Positions 6,394 through 15,221 of a stretch of 64,000 nt of DNA are shown here, piece after piece (within the stretch, counting starts at the first letter, position 1; each line of letters begins with the position of its first letter). This DNA is from Mucilaginibacter dorajii. GTDB lineage: Bacteria > Bacteroidota > Bacteroidia > Sphingobacteriales > Sphingobacteriaceae. The notes beneath the pieces are model-generated. The model saw only the letters and a list, made by a program, of their open reading frames with translations, had not been told where the DNA came from and did no database searches. The translations under genes and the position numbers were made by a program. The stretch is from contig NZ_JANTYS010000001.1 of the NCBI RefSeq assembly GCF_024808255.1, forward strand, positions 62,001-126,000, written 5' to 3'.

Positions 6394-7833
6394 ATGAAAA
6401 GATATTTTAAAGCTATTTCTGTGCTGGCATTCGGTGGTCTTCTCGTTTCAAACGTAAACACTTTTGCCGGTAACTCAACTGGTATCGGGGGCGTCGCTGT
6501 TAATGATAGTGTAACGCTTAATAAAGCGGCAGTATTAAAGCTGGCGGCTTCGGCATATATTTATGGGCTGCCGGCTGTTTTTACCGATTTTACCCGCCAG
6601 GCCAGCGGCGCGCCAAATAATATTTACGCGCACGGTCACAAATTTCCAGATCATACTTCGCGGTTGGTTGTAGCGCCCAATAACGATACCAATTACTCCA
6701 GCGCGTTTTTAGACCTGGGCGACGATGCCGTTGTGTTAACCCTGCCCGATACGCATGGCAGGTATTACGTAGTACCACTGATGGATGCCTGGACAAATGT
6801 TTTTGCCACTTTTGGCAAAAGAACCACCGGTACCAGGCCGCAAACCTATGTTATTACCGGCCCGCATTGGAAAGGTACACTGCCCGACGGATTAAAACAG
6901 GTAAAAGCACCTACAGACCTGGTTTGGATCATTGGCCGCATTCAGGTGAACAGCCCGGATGATCAGGCAAATTTTGTGAGCAAGATACAGGATCAGTTTA
7001 AGATCACTTTACTAAGCAACTGGGGCAAGGCCGAGGCTGTTACGCCAAAAAAGATTACTACTTATAATGTTGAGTTACCGCAGCTTAAAGCAGCGCAAAC
7101 TCACCAGTTAAACGTGGTACAGGCCATTAAGCAATTAGCTGTTGAGGATTATTTTAATTACCTGAATGCGTTATTGGTGAAAAATCCGGGGCTGGCGGCG
7201 GATTCGGTTACGCTTAAATCCTTTGCAGCTATTGGTATTGGCGCAGGTAAAAAGTTTAGCCTGGATGATTTTGATGCAGAAACACAAGCCGCGTTAAAGG
7301 CTGTACCTGCAAAAATATACGATGCATTTGACGCCCAGAAACGGAATGATTTTAAACCTGCGAACGGCACCAAATTAGGCGATTATAAAACGGATTACCT
7401 TACACGCGCCGTTGTGGCCTATAAAGGCCTGGGCGCGCTAACACCCGAGGAGGCAACCTATATAGCGTATGCCGAGGATGCAGATAAGGCACCGCTGGCA
7501 GGCAATAATAAATATATAATACATTTTGAGCCTAATAAGTTACCACCGGCAAAAGCCTTCTGGTCGCTTACCATGTATGATAAAGACAGGTACCTCACCG
7601 ATAACCCCATCAAACGTTATGCAATTGGCGATAGAAACCCGCTAAAATTTAATGCCGATGGATCGCTGGATATTTATGTACAGCATGAAAGCCCCGGCGC
7701 TGCAAAAGAAGCCAACTGGCTGCCCGCCCCGGCAGATGTGTTTAACGTTATCCTGCGCATTTATATCCCAACGGATACTTACCTGGCCGATAAAACTACC
7801 TGGGTAAATCCTCCCTTAAAAAAACAGCCTTAA
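6394..7833 (+). CDS. DUF1254/DUF1214 exported protein
   Basis: The start MKRYFKAIS is preferred to the in-frame ATG 24 nt upstream, because the upstream one lies inside the hairpin and this one begins a clean signal peptide (to about residue 25). The 479-residue protein has a DUF1254-like N-terminal half (AYIYGLPAVFTDF, NNDTNYSSAFLDL, LPDTHGRYYVVPLMDAWTNVF) and a DUF1214-like C-terminal part (FWSLTMYDKDRYLTDNPIKRYAIGDR and QHESPG near the end). This family is widespread, often exported, and its biochemical role is not established. Here it sits between SusCD and a membrane hydroxylase in a sulfatase operon, which suggests a role in handling the imported organosulfate or its alcohol product. 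Confidence 0.85.
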   Translation: MKRYFKAISVLAFGGLLVSNVNTFAGNSTGIGGVAVNDSVTLNKAAVLKLAASAYIYGLPAVFTDFTRQASGAPNNIYAHGHKFPDHTSRLVVAPNNDTNYSSAFLDLGDDAVVLTLPDTHGRYYVVPLMDAWTNVFATFGKRTTGTRPQTYVITGPHWKGTLPDGLKQVKAPTDLVWIIGRIQVNSPDDQANFVSKIQDQFKITLLSNWGKAEAVTPKKITTYNVELPQLKAAQTHQLNVVQAIKQLAVEDYFNYLNALLVKNPGLAADSVTLKSFAAIGIGAGKKFSLDDFDAETQAALKAVPAKIYDAFDAQKRNDFKPANGTKLGDYKTDYLTRAVVAYKGLGALTPEEATYIAYAEDADKAPLAGNNKYIIHFEPNKLPPAKAFWSLTMYDKDRYLTDNPIKRYAIGDRNPLKFNADGSLDIYVQHESPGAAKEANWLPAPADVFNVILRIYIPTDTYLADKTTWVNPPLKKQP

Positions 7834-7855
7834 TAACCCATTAAAACTTACAGAT

Positions 7856-7975
7856 ATGACAGCACATGATTTTTCAATACTTGGCAAAAAAGTAATAATA
7901 GGCCTGTTGGTAGGCTTAATTCCGCTGGTGCTGGTTACGGGCGGTTTATGGCTTATCACTGCATTATTAAAGTAG
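7856..7975 (+). CDS. 39-aa single-span membrane protein
   Basis: A 39-residue frame starting MTAHDFSILGKK 22 nt after the DUF1254 stop codon. About 22 of its residues (VIIGLLVGLIPLVLVTGGLW) form one clear transmembrane helix. It is too short for usual gene calling but is in phase with the compact operon, with 23 nt to the next small gene. I do not recognise a family. It may be a small subunit of the hydroxylase or of a carrier for it. Confidence 0.6.
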   Translation: MTAHDFSILGKKVIIGLLVGLIPLVLVTGGLWLITALLK

Positions 7976-7998
7976 TATCATCAATAAAAACAAAGCTT

Positions 7999-8184
7999 AT
8001 GAAAATTGACCCGCAAACTCAAAAAAGTATCCTCAGGAACGCGTTGCTGAGCGTATTTATTTACCTGTTGCCCATAGGGCTCATGTTTGGCTCTTTTTAT
8101 ATCACCGGCAAACGCCCATGGAAACAACAGCAACGTACCACATCAATTAACAAAAACATTAACCCAATAAATAAAAAGCCATGA
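7999..8184 (+). CDS. 61-aa single-span membrane protein
   Basis: I chose the start MKIDPQTQKS rather than the in-frame ATG 51 nt upstream, which would read into the previous small gene. Residues about 14-32 (ALLSVFIYLLPIGLMFGSF) are a membrane span, followed by a basic, Asn-rich tail. Its stop overlaps the next start (ATGA at 8181-8184), so translation is coupled to the hydroxylase-like gene, which supports a joint function. No known family recognised. Confidence 0.6.
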   Translation: MKIDPQTQKSILRNALLSVFIYLLPIGLMFGSFYITGKRPWKQQQRTTSINKNINPINKKP

Positions 8185-9149
8185 TCAAGTTTTTAGAAAC
8201 CATTTCGCAAAGCTTAAACGGCCTGGGCTTCCCGGCCTTAATATTACTGCTCGGTATCCTGGAGTTTTCACTCGGATTATATGAAAAACGTTGGACTAAG
8301 AACGAGCGGATATTGGACATTGTCAGTTTCATTTTTCCGCCATTGGTACTGGCGCCAGTATTGGCCTTTTTGGGTTTGAAATTTTTGCCGCATATTATAC
8401 CGCAATACCATAACGCGTTTTCATGGGTACCTTTTATCTGGGGCTTTTTTATCATCGCCATTGCCGATGATCTTACCCAATATTGGTATCACCGCTTGCA
8501 TCACCAAATTCCGTTTTTATGGCGGTTTCACCGTACGCATCATTCGGCACCATACATGGGTATGGCCATGGCCAGCAGGCAAAATATCATCTATACCTTC
8601 CTGTTTTCACAAATTTATCTCACTGTTATATTGGTATACCTCGGTTTGGGTTATCCGGCCTTATTTGTAAGGGCGTTAAAAACACTCATCGTAACTTTTG
8701 CCCATTCGAGCATTAAATGGGATAAGCCATTTTATAAATACAAGATATTGCATCCGGTCGCCTGGGTATTGGAGCGGCTTATTTCAACCCCCGCTACGCA
8801 TCACGCGCACCACTCCAGCTCAACCGATGATGGCGTAGGATATTACAAGGGCAATTTTGGTAATATGTTTTTTCTGTGGGATGTCATCTTCGGAACGGCG
8901 CATATTTCAAGGCGATATCCAAAAGCTTATGGTATCTCTCATTACGAAGGCGACGAATGGTACGCGCAACTACTATGGCCTATTCTCAAATCGAAGAAGG
9001 AGGGCAGCGAACTATCACGCAGAGGGCCGGCTGTAAGGGAGGATATAGTAGCCGAGCCGGTTTTAAGTTCTGCAGATCAACACCAACCGGAGTTTCAAAC
9101 AGCCACCATTAAGTCCTTAAATAATTTATCACCATCGGCTATAAACTAA
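8181..9149 (+). CDS. Fatty acid hydroxylase / sterol desaturase superfamily membrane enzyme
   Basis: A 322-residue integral membrane di-iron oxygenase. The histidine clusters of the superfamily are visible: YHRLHH (about 107-112), RFHRTHH (about 118-124) and ATHHAHHSS (about 205-213), with several hydrophobic spans before and between them, then GNFGNMFFLWDVIFGT near the end. Members hydroxylate or desaturate lipids, sterols, carotenoids or ether lipids using O2. In this operon it may oxidise the lipid-like backbone released from a sulfate ester; that is inference. The start overlaps the preceding stop codon. The last 60 residues are polar and poorly conserved-looking. Confidence 0.85.
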   Translation: MIKFLETISQSLNGLGFPALILLLGILEFSLGLYEKRWTKNERILDIVSFIFPPLVLAPVLAFLGLKFLPHIIPQYHNAFSWVPFIWGFFIIAIADDLTQYWYHRLHHQIPFLWRFHRTHHSAPYMGMAMASRQNIIYTFLFSQIYLTVILVYLGLGYPALFVRALKTLIVTFAHSSIKWDKPFYKYKILHPVAWVLERLISTPATHHAHHSSSTDDGVGYYKGNFGNMFFLWDVIFGTAHISRRYPKAYGISHYEGDEWYAQLLWPILKSKKEGSELSRRGPAVREDIVAEPVLSSADQHQPEFQTATIKSLNNLSPSAIN

Positions 9150-9166
9150 ATTTTCAACCTAAATAC

Positions 9167-11074
9167 ATGAAAACACAAATTAAATCTATCAGCCGGTTAT
9201 CAAAGGCTACTTTGTTATCCGGGACATTGATTATATCGGGCATAGCATCGGCTGTTGCTCAAAGCAGTCAAACGCCCGTTTACCAGGGTAAGGTTGGCAA
9301 AACTTTGGCCGACTCAAAAGAATGGTGGCCAGCACCGGTAAAAGCGCCAAAGGGCGCGCCAAACGTAATCTGGATTTTGCTTGATGATGTTGGCTTTGGT
9401 GCTACCAGCGCTTTTGGCGGCGTAATTAGTACGCCAACTTATGATAGCCTGGCCAATAACGGTTTACGTTATACCAATTTCCATACCGCAGCTATTTGCG
9501 CGCCAACAAGGGCCGCACTGCTTACCGGCCGCAATCACCACTATGTACACATGGGCGGTTTTGCGCATACGATATTATCGGCAGGGTTTCCTGGCTATGA
9601 TGGTCGCATCCCGGCAGATAAAGGTACCATTGCCGAGATCCTGCGCGAGAACGGCTACAACACCTTCGCGGTTGGTAAATATGGTTTAACACCAGATGAA
9701 GATGCTACAGATGCAGGTCCGTTTGATAGATGGCCAAGCGGTAAAGGTTTCGATCATTTCTTCGGGTTTCTTGGTTCGCAAACAGACCAATACAAACCAG
9801 ACCTGGTTGAAGACAATGCGCACGTAAAACCAGATGGCAGGCACCTGAGCGAGCAGATTACAGATAAAGCTATCAGTTACATAACTCGCCAGCAAAAGGT
9901 AGCGCCCAATAAACCATTCTTTCTGTACTATGCGCCAGGTGCCACACACGCACCTCACCAGGTTGCCAAAGAGTGGAGCGATTTGTACAAAGGAAAGTTT
10001 GACGAAGGATGGGATGTTTTTCGCGAAAAAGTATTTGCCGAACAAAAACGCAAAGGGATCATCCCGCAAAATGCAGTATTACCTCCACGCAATGCGGGCA
10101 TAAAAGCATGGAACACCTTATCGGCAGATGAGAAAAGATTGTATGCCCGTTTTATGGAAGTGTATGCTGGGTACCTTACCTATACCGATCATGAAACCGA
10201 GCGTTTGGTAAGCTACCTGAAACAAAGCGGCCAGCTTGATAACACGCTGATATTTGTGGTGATTGGCGATAATGGTGCCAGTAAAGAAGGATCGCAAAAC
10301 GGCGATATTGACCGCTCGATATTAGTCAACAGCCAATCGGAAGCAGAAACTATTAAATACAATCTCAACAAGATAGATGAGATTGGCACACCCCAAGGTA
10401 CCGAAGCCAATTATCCATTAGGTTGGGCGCAGGCTGCCAATACGCCATTTAAGTACTGGAAACAGGATGCAAATTCTGAAGGAGGCACCCGTAACCCGCT
10501 TATTGTGTTTTACCCTAAAGGTATTAAAGATAAAGGCGGCATCCGCACACAATACAGCCATGTTAATGATTTACTGCCTACCACGCTGGAGTACCTTGGC
10601 ATCAAAGCGCCCGAATATATTAAAGGTATAAAACAGGATACATTACAGGGAACATCATTGGTTTATTCGTTTGATAACGCCGCTGCACCAACCAGGCATA
10701 ACCTGCAGTACTATTATATTTTTGGCTCACGGTCTATTTATCATAACGGATGGAAGGCTGAAGCACTGCACAATACAGCTTTTTTTAATCCATCTCGCAA
10801 TATTGCGGATACCGCCAGGAGCTATGAAAAGGATAAGTGGGAATTATATAACCTGGATAAGGATTTTAACGAACGGATAGACCTTGCCGCAAAATATCCG
10901 GAAAAATTAAAAGAGCTACAGGCTTTGTTTGATGAGCAGGCCAAAACCAACAACATCTATCCTTTTATTGATTGGGATGACGTATTTAAGCAAAGGATCC
11001 ACAAAAAATCGAGCGTAGCGCAATCTACCCAACAATCTATGATCGGTACACCACCAAATCAAATAAATAAATGA
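9167..11074 (+). CDS. Exported arylsulfatase-type sulfatase (Cys-type)
   Basis: A 635-residue type I sulfatase that hydrolyses sulfate esters to alcohol and sulfate. A signal peptide ends near AVAQS. The metal-binding pair DD is at 73-74, and the active-site signature CAPTRAALLTGR begins at Cys111, the residue converted to formylglycine. Further family elements are NHHYVHMG, GKYG, and DNGASKEG with a C-terminal NLDKDFNERIDLA. The sequence style resembles the large AtsA-like arylsulfatases. The formylglycine-generating enzyme two genes downstream can supply the modification. Its stop overlaps the next start (ATGA, 11071-11074). Confidence 0.93.
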   Translation: MKTQIKSISRLSKATLLSGTLIISGIASAVAQSSQTPVYQGKVGKTLADSKEWWPAPVKAPKGAPNVIWILLDDVGFGATSAFGGVISTPTYDSLANNGLRYTNFHTAAICAPTRAALLTGRNHHYVHMGGFAHTILSAGFPGYDGRIPADKGTIAEILRENGYNTFAVGKYGLTPDEDATDAGPFDRWPSGKGFDHFFGFLGSQTDQYKPDLVEDNAHVKPDGRHLSEQITDKAISYITRQQKVAPNKPFFLYYAPGATHAPHQVAKEWSDLYKGKFDEGWDVFREKVFAEQKRKGIIPQNAVLPPRNAGIKAWNTLSADEKRLYARFMEVYAGYLTYTDHETERLVSYLKQSGQLDNTLIFVVIGDNGASKEGSQNGDIDRSILVNSQSEAETIKYNLNKIDEIGTPQGTEANYPLGWAQAANTPFKYWKQDANSEGGTRNPLIVFYPKGIKDKGGIRTQYSHVNDLLPTTLEYLGIKAPEYIKGIKQDTLQGTSLVYSFDNAAAPTRHNLQYYYIFGSRSIYHNGWKAEALHNTAFFNPSRNIADTARSYEKDKWELYNLDKDFNERIDLAAKYPEKLKELQALFDEQAKTNNIYPFIDWDDVFKQRIHKKSSVAQSTQQSMIGTPPNQINK

Positions 11075-12696
11075 AAAAACTAAGTATTGCTTTTATGGTG
11101 CTTTTTACAGCCGGTTTAAGCGTTCAGCAGGCACTGGCTCAACAAAAAAAGCCAAACATTATCCTTATTGTGGTTGATGATATGGGCTACGCCGATCTGG
11201 GAAGTTACGGTTCCGAGATTCATACACCCAATTTGGATAAGTTAGCACAGCAGGGTTTGCGTTTAAAAGAGTTTTATAATAACGCCATCTGCGCGCCAAC
11301 CCGTGCCTCAATTTTAACCGGGCAGGATCAGCACAAGGCTGGCATTGGTTATTTCGACCAAAACCTGGGCCTGCCTGCTTACCAGGGTTACCTCAATAAG
11401 GAATCGTTAACTTTGGCAGAGGTGTTAAAGCAAAACGGTTATAGCACGCTCATGTCTGGCAAATGGCATGTGGGTAATGATAGCACCGGCTGGCCAAATC
11501 AGCGTGGTTTCGATCGTTTCTTTGGCATTATCGGTGGCGCGTCCAATTACTTTAATACCAGTTATATGCCGCTTGGCGGTGCCAAATACCCGGTTATTAT
11601 TGAAGAAGATAACAAACGCTGGCATAAGCCCGACGATAGTTATTATATGACAGATGAGATTGGCGACCACGCTACCAAATTTTTGGATGAGCAAAGCAAA
11701 ATCGGCAAGCCGTTCTTTTTATACCTGACTTTTAACGCGCCACATTGGCCCCTGCAGGCATTGCCCGAGGATATTGCCAAATACAAAGGCAGGTACAATA
11801 TTGGCTGGGATTCACTCCGCAAAGAGCGCCTGGCCCGCCAGGTACAATTAGGGTTGCGAGACCCAAGCCAGCCGCTTGCCCTGCGCGATGCCGAAGTACC
11901 AAATTGGGATAACCTTACCTACGATGAGCAACAACTATGGAAAGCCAAAATGGAAGTTTACGCAGCCATGGTTGACAGGATGGATCAGAATGTTGGTAAA
12001 GTACTTGATAAATTAAAAGAGCTTAAAAAAGATGACAACACCCTTATCGTATTTATATCTGATAACGGTGCGCCGGCCGAAGATGTAGCGCACGGTAAGG
12101 TACACGCGGCCCGTAACATAGGCCCGGTTGGTACATCTGGCTCGTTTGAATCGCAGGGTAAAAACTGGTCGTTTGTTTCTAATTCGCCCTTGCGGTCCTT
12201 TAAAGGCGCATTGTATGAGGGCGGCATGAGTTCGCCGCTTATCGCCTGGTTCCCGGGTAAAATAAAGGCCAACACTATTGAGCGGGGTACCGCCCACCTG
12301 GTAGATCTTGCACCTACATTTTATGATGTAGCAGGGGCTAAATACCCTGCAGCTTATAACGGCACCAAAACTAACCCGCTGATTGGAAAAAGCCTGAGCG
12401 GTTTGTTTTTCCGGGGCGAAGAACTTAACCGTGATAAACCCTTATTCTGGGAATTATGGGGCAACCGGGCTATTCGCGAGGGGAAGTGGAAACTGGTATC
12501 GGTATTTCCGGTTAATCAGTGGGAGTTGTATGATATTGATAACGATAGGGGCGAAACCAATAACTTAGCCGCGAAGAACCCCGATGTAGTGCGTAAGCTT
12601 TCGTTAGAATACTTGCAATGGGTAAATGCAAATAATGTAGTTTTGGATTTTAATTTGATAAAACCCAAAGCTATACTTGATATTAAAGCAAATTAA
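11071..12696 (+). CDS. Second exported sulfatase (Cys-type)
   Basis: A 541-residue sulfatase paralogous to the one before it. A signal peptide ends near ALAQQ. Metal ligands DD are at 36-37, the signature CAPTRASILTGQ begins at Cys74, followed by GKWHVG, and a second metal site is ISDNGAP. Members of this branch act on aryl or alkyl sulfates or on sulfated glycans. The absence of glycosidases in this operon, and the nearby hydroxylase, argue for a small organosulfate. Translationally coupled to the upstream sulfatase by a 4-nt overlap. Confidence 0.93.
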   Translation: MKKLSIAFMVLFTAGLSVQQALAQQKKPNIILIVVDDMGYADLGSYGSEIHTPNLDKLAQQGLRLKEFYNNAICAPTRASILTGQDQHKAGIGYFDQNLGLPAYQGYLNKESLTLAEVLKQNGYSTLMSGKWHVGNDSTGWPNQRGFDRFFGIIGGASNYFNTSYMPLGGAKYPVIIEEDNKRWHKPDDSYYMTDEIGDHATKFLDEQSKIGKPFFLYLTFNAPHWPLQALPEDIAKYKGRYNIGWDSLRKERLARQVQLGLRDPSQPLALRDAEVPNWDNLTYDEQQLWKAKMEVYAAMVDRMDQNVGKVLDKLKELKKDDNTLIVFISDNGAPAEDVAHGKVHAARNIGPVGTSGSFESQGKNWSFVSNSPLRSFKGALYEGGMSSPLIAWFPGKIKANTIERGTAHLVDLAPTFYDVAGAKYPAAYNGTKTNPLIGKSLSGLFFRGEELNRDKPLFWELWGNRAIREGKWKLVSVFPVNQWELYDIDNDRGETNNLAAKNPDVVRKLSLEYLQWVNANNVVLDFNLIKPKAILDIKAN

Positions 12697-12718
12697 GGTG
12701 TATAAAATTGAGCCGGTA

Positions 12719-13897
12719 ATGAATGTGTTAAAAATTAAGGGCAGGCATTTGTATAGCGTGGGATTAGGCCTGGTAATAATAAGTTTAGGCTTATCGGTTT
12801 CATCCTGTAAACCTAAACCGGCTGCTGCAAGCATTGTTGTTAAACCTGTATTGCCGGCCAAAAAAGCCATCTGCTGCGAGTCTAATATCCCGGCGCGTTT
12901 TCCATCGCTGGCAGGTCAACAGGCGGTATCTTTAAATAAAGCGGATGCTGCTAATGTCGGCCATGAAGATATGGTTTTTGTAAAAGCAGGTACTTTTCAA
13001 ATGGGGGGCGATAATAAACAGGCATCGCCGGATGAATATCCAAAACATCAGGTAAGTGTAAACGGTTTTTGGATTGATGTAACCGAAGTAACCAATGCGG
13101 CATTCAGCAAGTTTGTAAATGCAACGCACTACGTTACTACTGCCGAGAAAAAGCCCGACTGGAACGAACTTAAAAAGCAATTACCCCCGGGTACGCAAAA
13201 GCCGGCCGATAGTCTGCTGGTGGCGGCCTCGCTGGTGTTTAGCGCGCCAACGCACCCTGTTGATCTGAATGATTATAGCCAGTGGTGGGTTTGGAAAACA
13301 GGTGCCGATTGGAAACATCCGCATGGCCCTAAAAGCAATATCAAGGGAAAGGAAAATTACCCTGTGGTACACGTATCATGGTTTGACGCCGTTGCCTATT
13401 GTAAATGGGCAGGTAAGCGTTTACCCACCGAAGCCGAGTGGGAGTGGGCCGCACGTGGTGGCCTGCAAAATAAGGTTTATCCATGGGGTAACGAACCTGT
13501 TGATGCCGGTAAAGCCAAAGCCAATACCTGGCAGGGCCATTTTCCTGATAATAACACGGTTAAGGATAAGTTTTATGGGATAGCACCTGTTTCCAGCTTT
13601 GCGCCTAATGGTTACGGGTTATATGATATGGCCGGTAATGTTTGGGAATGGTGTGCCGACTATTATAATAACGATTATTATAAAACCATTAGCCGGCCCC
13701 AGGGTGTTAAAAACCCGGCAGGCCCGGCTAAAAGCTTCGATCCTGATGAGCCTTACGCTGTAAAAAGGGTGATTCGTGGCGGTTCGTTTTTGTGTAATGA
13801 TAGTTATTGCTCTGGTTACCGCGTTGCCCGCCGGATGAAGAGTACCGAAGATAGCGGTATGGAGCATTTGGGTTTCAGGTGTGTAGCCGATAAGTAG
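12719..13897 (+). CDS. Lipoprotein formylglycine-generating enzyme (sulfatase-modifying factor)
   Basis: Oxidises the signature cysteine of Cys-type sulfatases to formylglycine. I start at MNVLKIKGRH (392 aa), because it gives a proper lipoprotein signal with SVSSC; the longer TTG-started frame adds 14 residues and overlaps the sulfatase. The FGE-sulfatase fold is clear: FVKAGTFQMGG, WIDVTEVTNAAFSKFV, HPVDL, VVHVSWFDAVAYCKWAGKRL, PTEAEWEWAARGG, DMAGNVWEWCADYY and GGSFLCNDSYCSGYR. The cysteine pair Cys359/Cys364 has the five-residue spacing of the copper-binding catalytic pair of true FGEs. Structural FGE-like proteins such as GldK lack this pair. Being a lipoprotein, it should act outside the cytoplasm. 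Confidence 0.9.
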   Translation: MNVLKIKGRHLYSVGLGLVIISLGLSVSSCKPKPAAASIVVKPVLPAKKAICCESNIPARFPSLAGQQAVSLNKADAANVGHEDMVFVKAGTFQMGGDNKQASPDEYPKHQVSVNGFWIDVTEVTNAAFSKFVNATHYVTTAEKKPDWNELKKQLPPGTQKPADSLLVAASLVFSAPTHPVDLNDYSQWWVWKTGADWKHPHGPKSNIKGKENYPVVHVSWFDAVAYCKWAGKRLPTEAEWEWAARGGLQNKVYPWGNEPVDAGKAKANTWQGHFPDNNTVKDKFYGIAPVSSFAPNGYGLYDMAGNVWEWCADYYNNDYYKTISRPQGVKNPAGPAKSFDPDEPYAVKRVIRGGSFLCNDSYCSGYRVARRMKSTEDSGMEHLGFRCVADK

Positions 13898-13952
13898 GCC
13901 GTTTTAAACAACCGGATGTATGCCAGAAGCTGCCATGCAACGTGTTAGTAAT

Positions 13953-14005
13953 CAAATAAACGAATAAAGCCCCGATGCAAATCCGGGGCTTTATTCGTTT
14001 ATTTG
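13953..14005. terminator. 22-bp bidirectional terminator closing the sulfatase operon
   Basis: CAAATAAACGAATAAAGCCCCG (arm 13953-13974, 22 nt) pairs perfectly with 13984-14005 around a 9-nt loop. The GC-rich inner part is flanked by AT-rich outer pairing that supplies a U-tract on both strands. Confidence 0.85.
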
Positions 14006-14127
14006 AGTTTTCCTAAAGATCACATCCCTGATTTTTCAGACTGATCCAAAACTGTATTTGTTTTAGAGTTTCAAACGCTTGATTGTTCTGGCTTTTGAAT
14101 GTTGCACTTCGATTAAAAAGAGTCGTT

Positions 14128-14328
14128 ATGTTAAAAAAAAGTTTAGGCATATTATTTCATAGAAAGCCGAAAAATTACACGGATGGATTATTGCCAATTT
14201 ACCTGCGAATTACAATCGAAGCTGCCGCGGAATTAAATGAGCGCTATCCCGGAATATTCAGGAGGCAGGCGACTCTTTTATTAGTGTGTAAAACACAATT
14301 ATTTTTAAATTTGCGTATTGCGATTTAA
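14128..14328 (+). pseudogene. Tyrosine recombinase N-terminal remnant
   Basis: The first 30 or so residues, LKKSLGILFHRKPKNYTDG and LPIYLRITIE, look like the arm-binding N-terminus of Bacteroidota phage-type integrases (which read like FFLRKPKNYTxGPLPIYLRITVDG). The similarity then stops and the frame ends after 67 codons, so the SAM-like and catalytic domains are missing. An in-frame ATG at 14083 adds unrelated residues. It marks an old integration or transposition event beside the sulfatase operon. Confidence 0.6.
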
Positions 14329-14487
14329 AAATATGCTTATATTGCCACTGTTATAAAACCTAAGTAATAGTACTGTAGTAGTCATGGCAGGGTGTGTTGC
14401 CCTTTAATTAATTGTAAACTCAACGATTATAGTTTGGGGTTACGACAGTTTAGCTATAGCGGTGTGTGTTGGTAATTATCGTAAAGA

Positions 14488-15060
14488 ATGAAGAAGTTTT
14501 GTGACCTTACGGATGTAGAATTGATTGAACTTTTCGAACAGGGTAATATCAGCGCGTTTGAGGAGATCTACAACCGGTATTGGCTTAAACTTTACGCTGC
14601 CGCTTATAAACGCCTTAAAGAAAGAGAAACGGCAAAAGAGATTGTACAGGATTTTTTTACCAGCCTTTGGATCAACCGGCAGCAGGTTAAAATAATTACA
14701 TCGCTACAGGGGTATTTGTTTACGTCTGTCAGGTACCTGGTACTTAACTATAAACGGGCCGAGGCAGTGCGCAATTCATACAGCGAGATTTTGCTGATGG
14801 TGAACAACAGCTTCGATAACTCTACAGAAGAAAATTATTACTACAAAGAACTGCTTGAACGTGTTGAGGCCGAGGTTACCCACTTGCCGCCCAAATGCCG
14901 CAACGTATTTGAGTTAAGCCGCAATCAGTATAAAACCAATAAGGAAATAGCCCTGCTTTTAGGCATTTCTGAAAAAACAGTAGAAAACCATTTGACCAAG
15001 GCCCTGCGGTTTCTAAAGGTACACCTTAATATCCTGGTGTTGTTTTTCCTGCTGCGGTAA
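14488..15060 (+). CDS. ECF-type RNA polymerase sigma factor
   Basis: A 190-residue sigma-70 family protein of the FecI-like ECF type found next to FecR/SusC systems. Region 2 is seen at about 20-90 (AFEEIYNRYWLKLYAAAYKR, EIVQDFFTSLWINR, GYLFTSVRYLVLNYKR) and region 4 at about 130-180 (LPPKCRNVFELSR, TNKEIALLLGISEKTVENHL). The C-terminus is hydrophobic (LNILVLFFLL), as in many Bacteroidota members. It should direct transcription of the SusC/SusD pair at 17190-22180, held in check by the FecR protein. A repeat-filled gap of 880 bp separates it from fecR, which is larger than usual. Confidence 0.92.
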   Translation: MKKFCDLTDVELIELFEQGNISAFEEIYNRYWLKLYAAAYKRLKERETAKEIVQDFFTSLWINRQQVKIITSLQGYLFTSVRYLVLNYKRAEAVRNSYSEILLMVNNSFDNSTEENYYYKELLERVEAEVTHLPPKCRNVFELSRNQYKTNKEIALLLGISEKTVENHLTKALRFLKVHLNILVLFFLLR

Positions 15061-15221
15061 TATTAAAAGCTGTTTACCTCCCCTGTCATCCTGAGGAAGT
15101 TTTATTTGCGCACAAATAATAGCATTGCAAATGACACTAAAAATAGCTCTAATAATCAGTAAGTTACAAATGTGTCAATGGCAGGAACGAAGGATCTATT
15201 CTACGCCATGCCTATTCGCCC

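Noticed and set aside
12677..12718. TTG start giving a 14-residue longer formylglycine-generating enzyme
   Set aside because: It overlaps the sulfatase gene and buries the lipoprotein signal. The internal ATG at 12719 is better.
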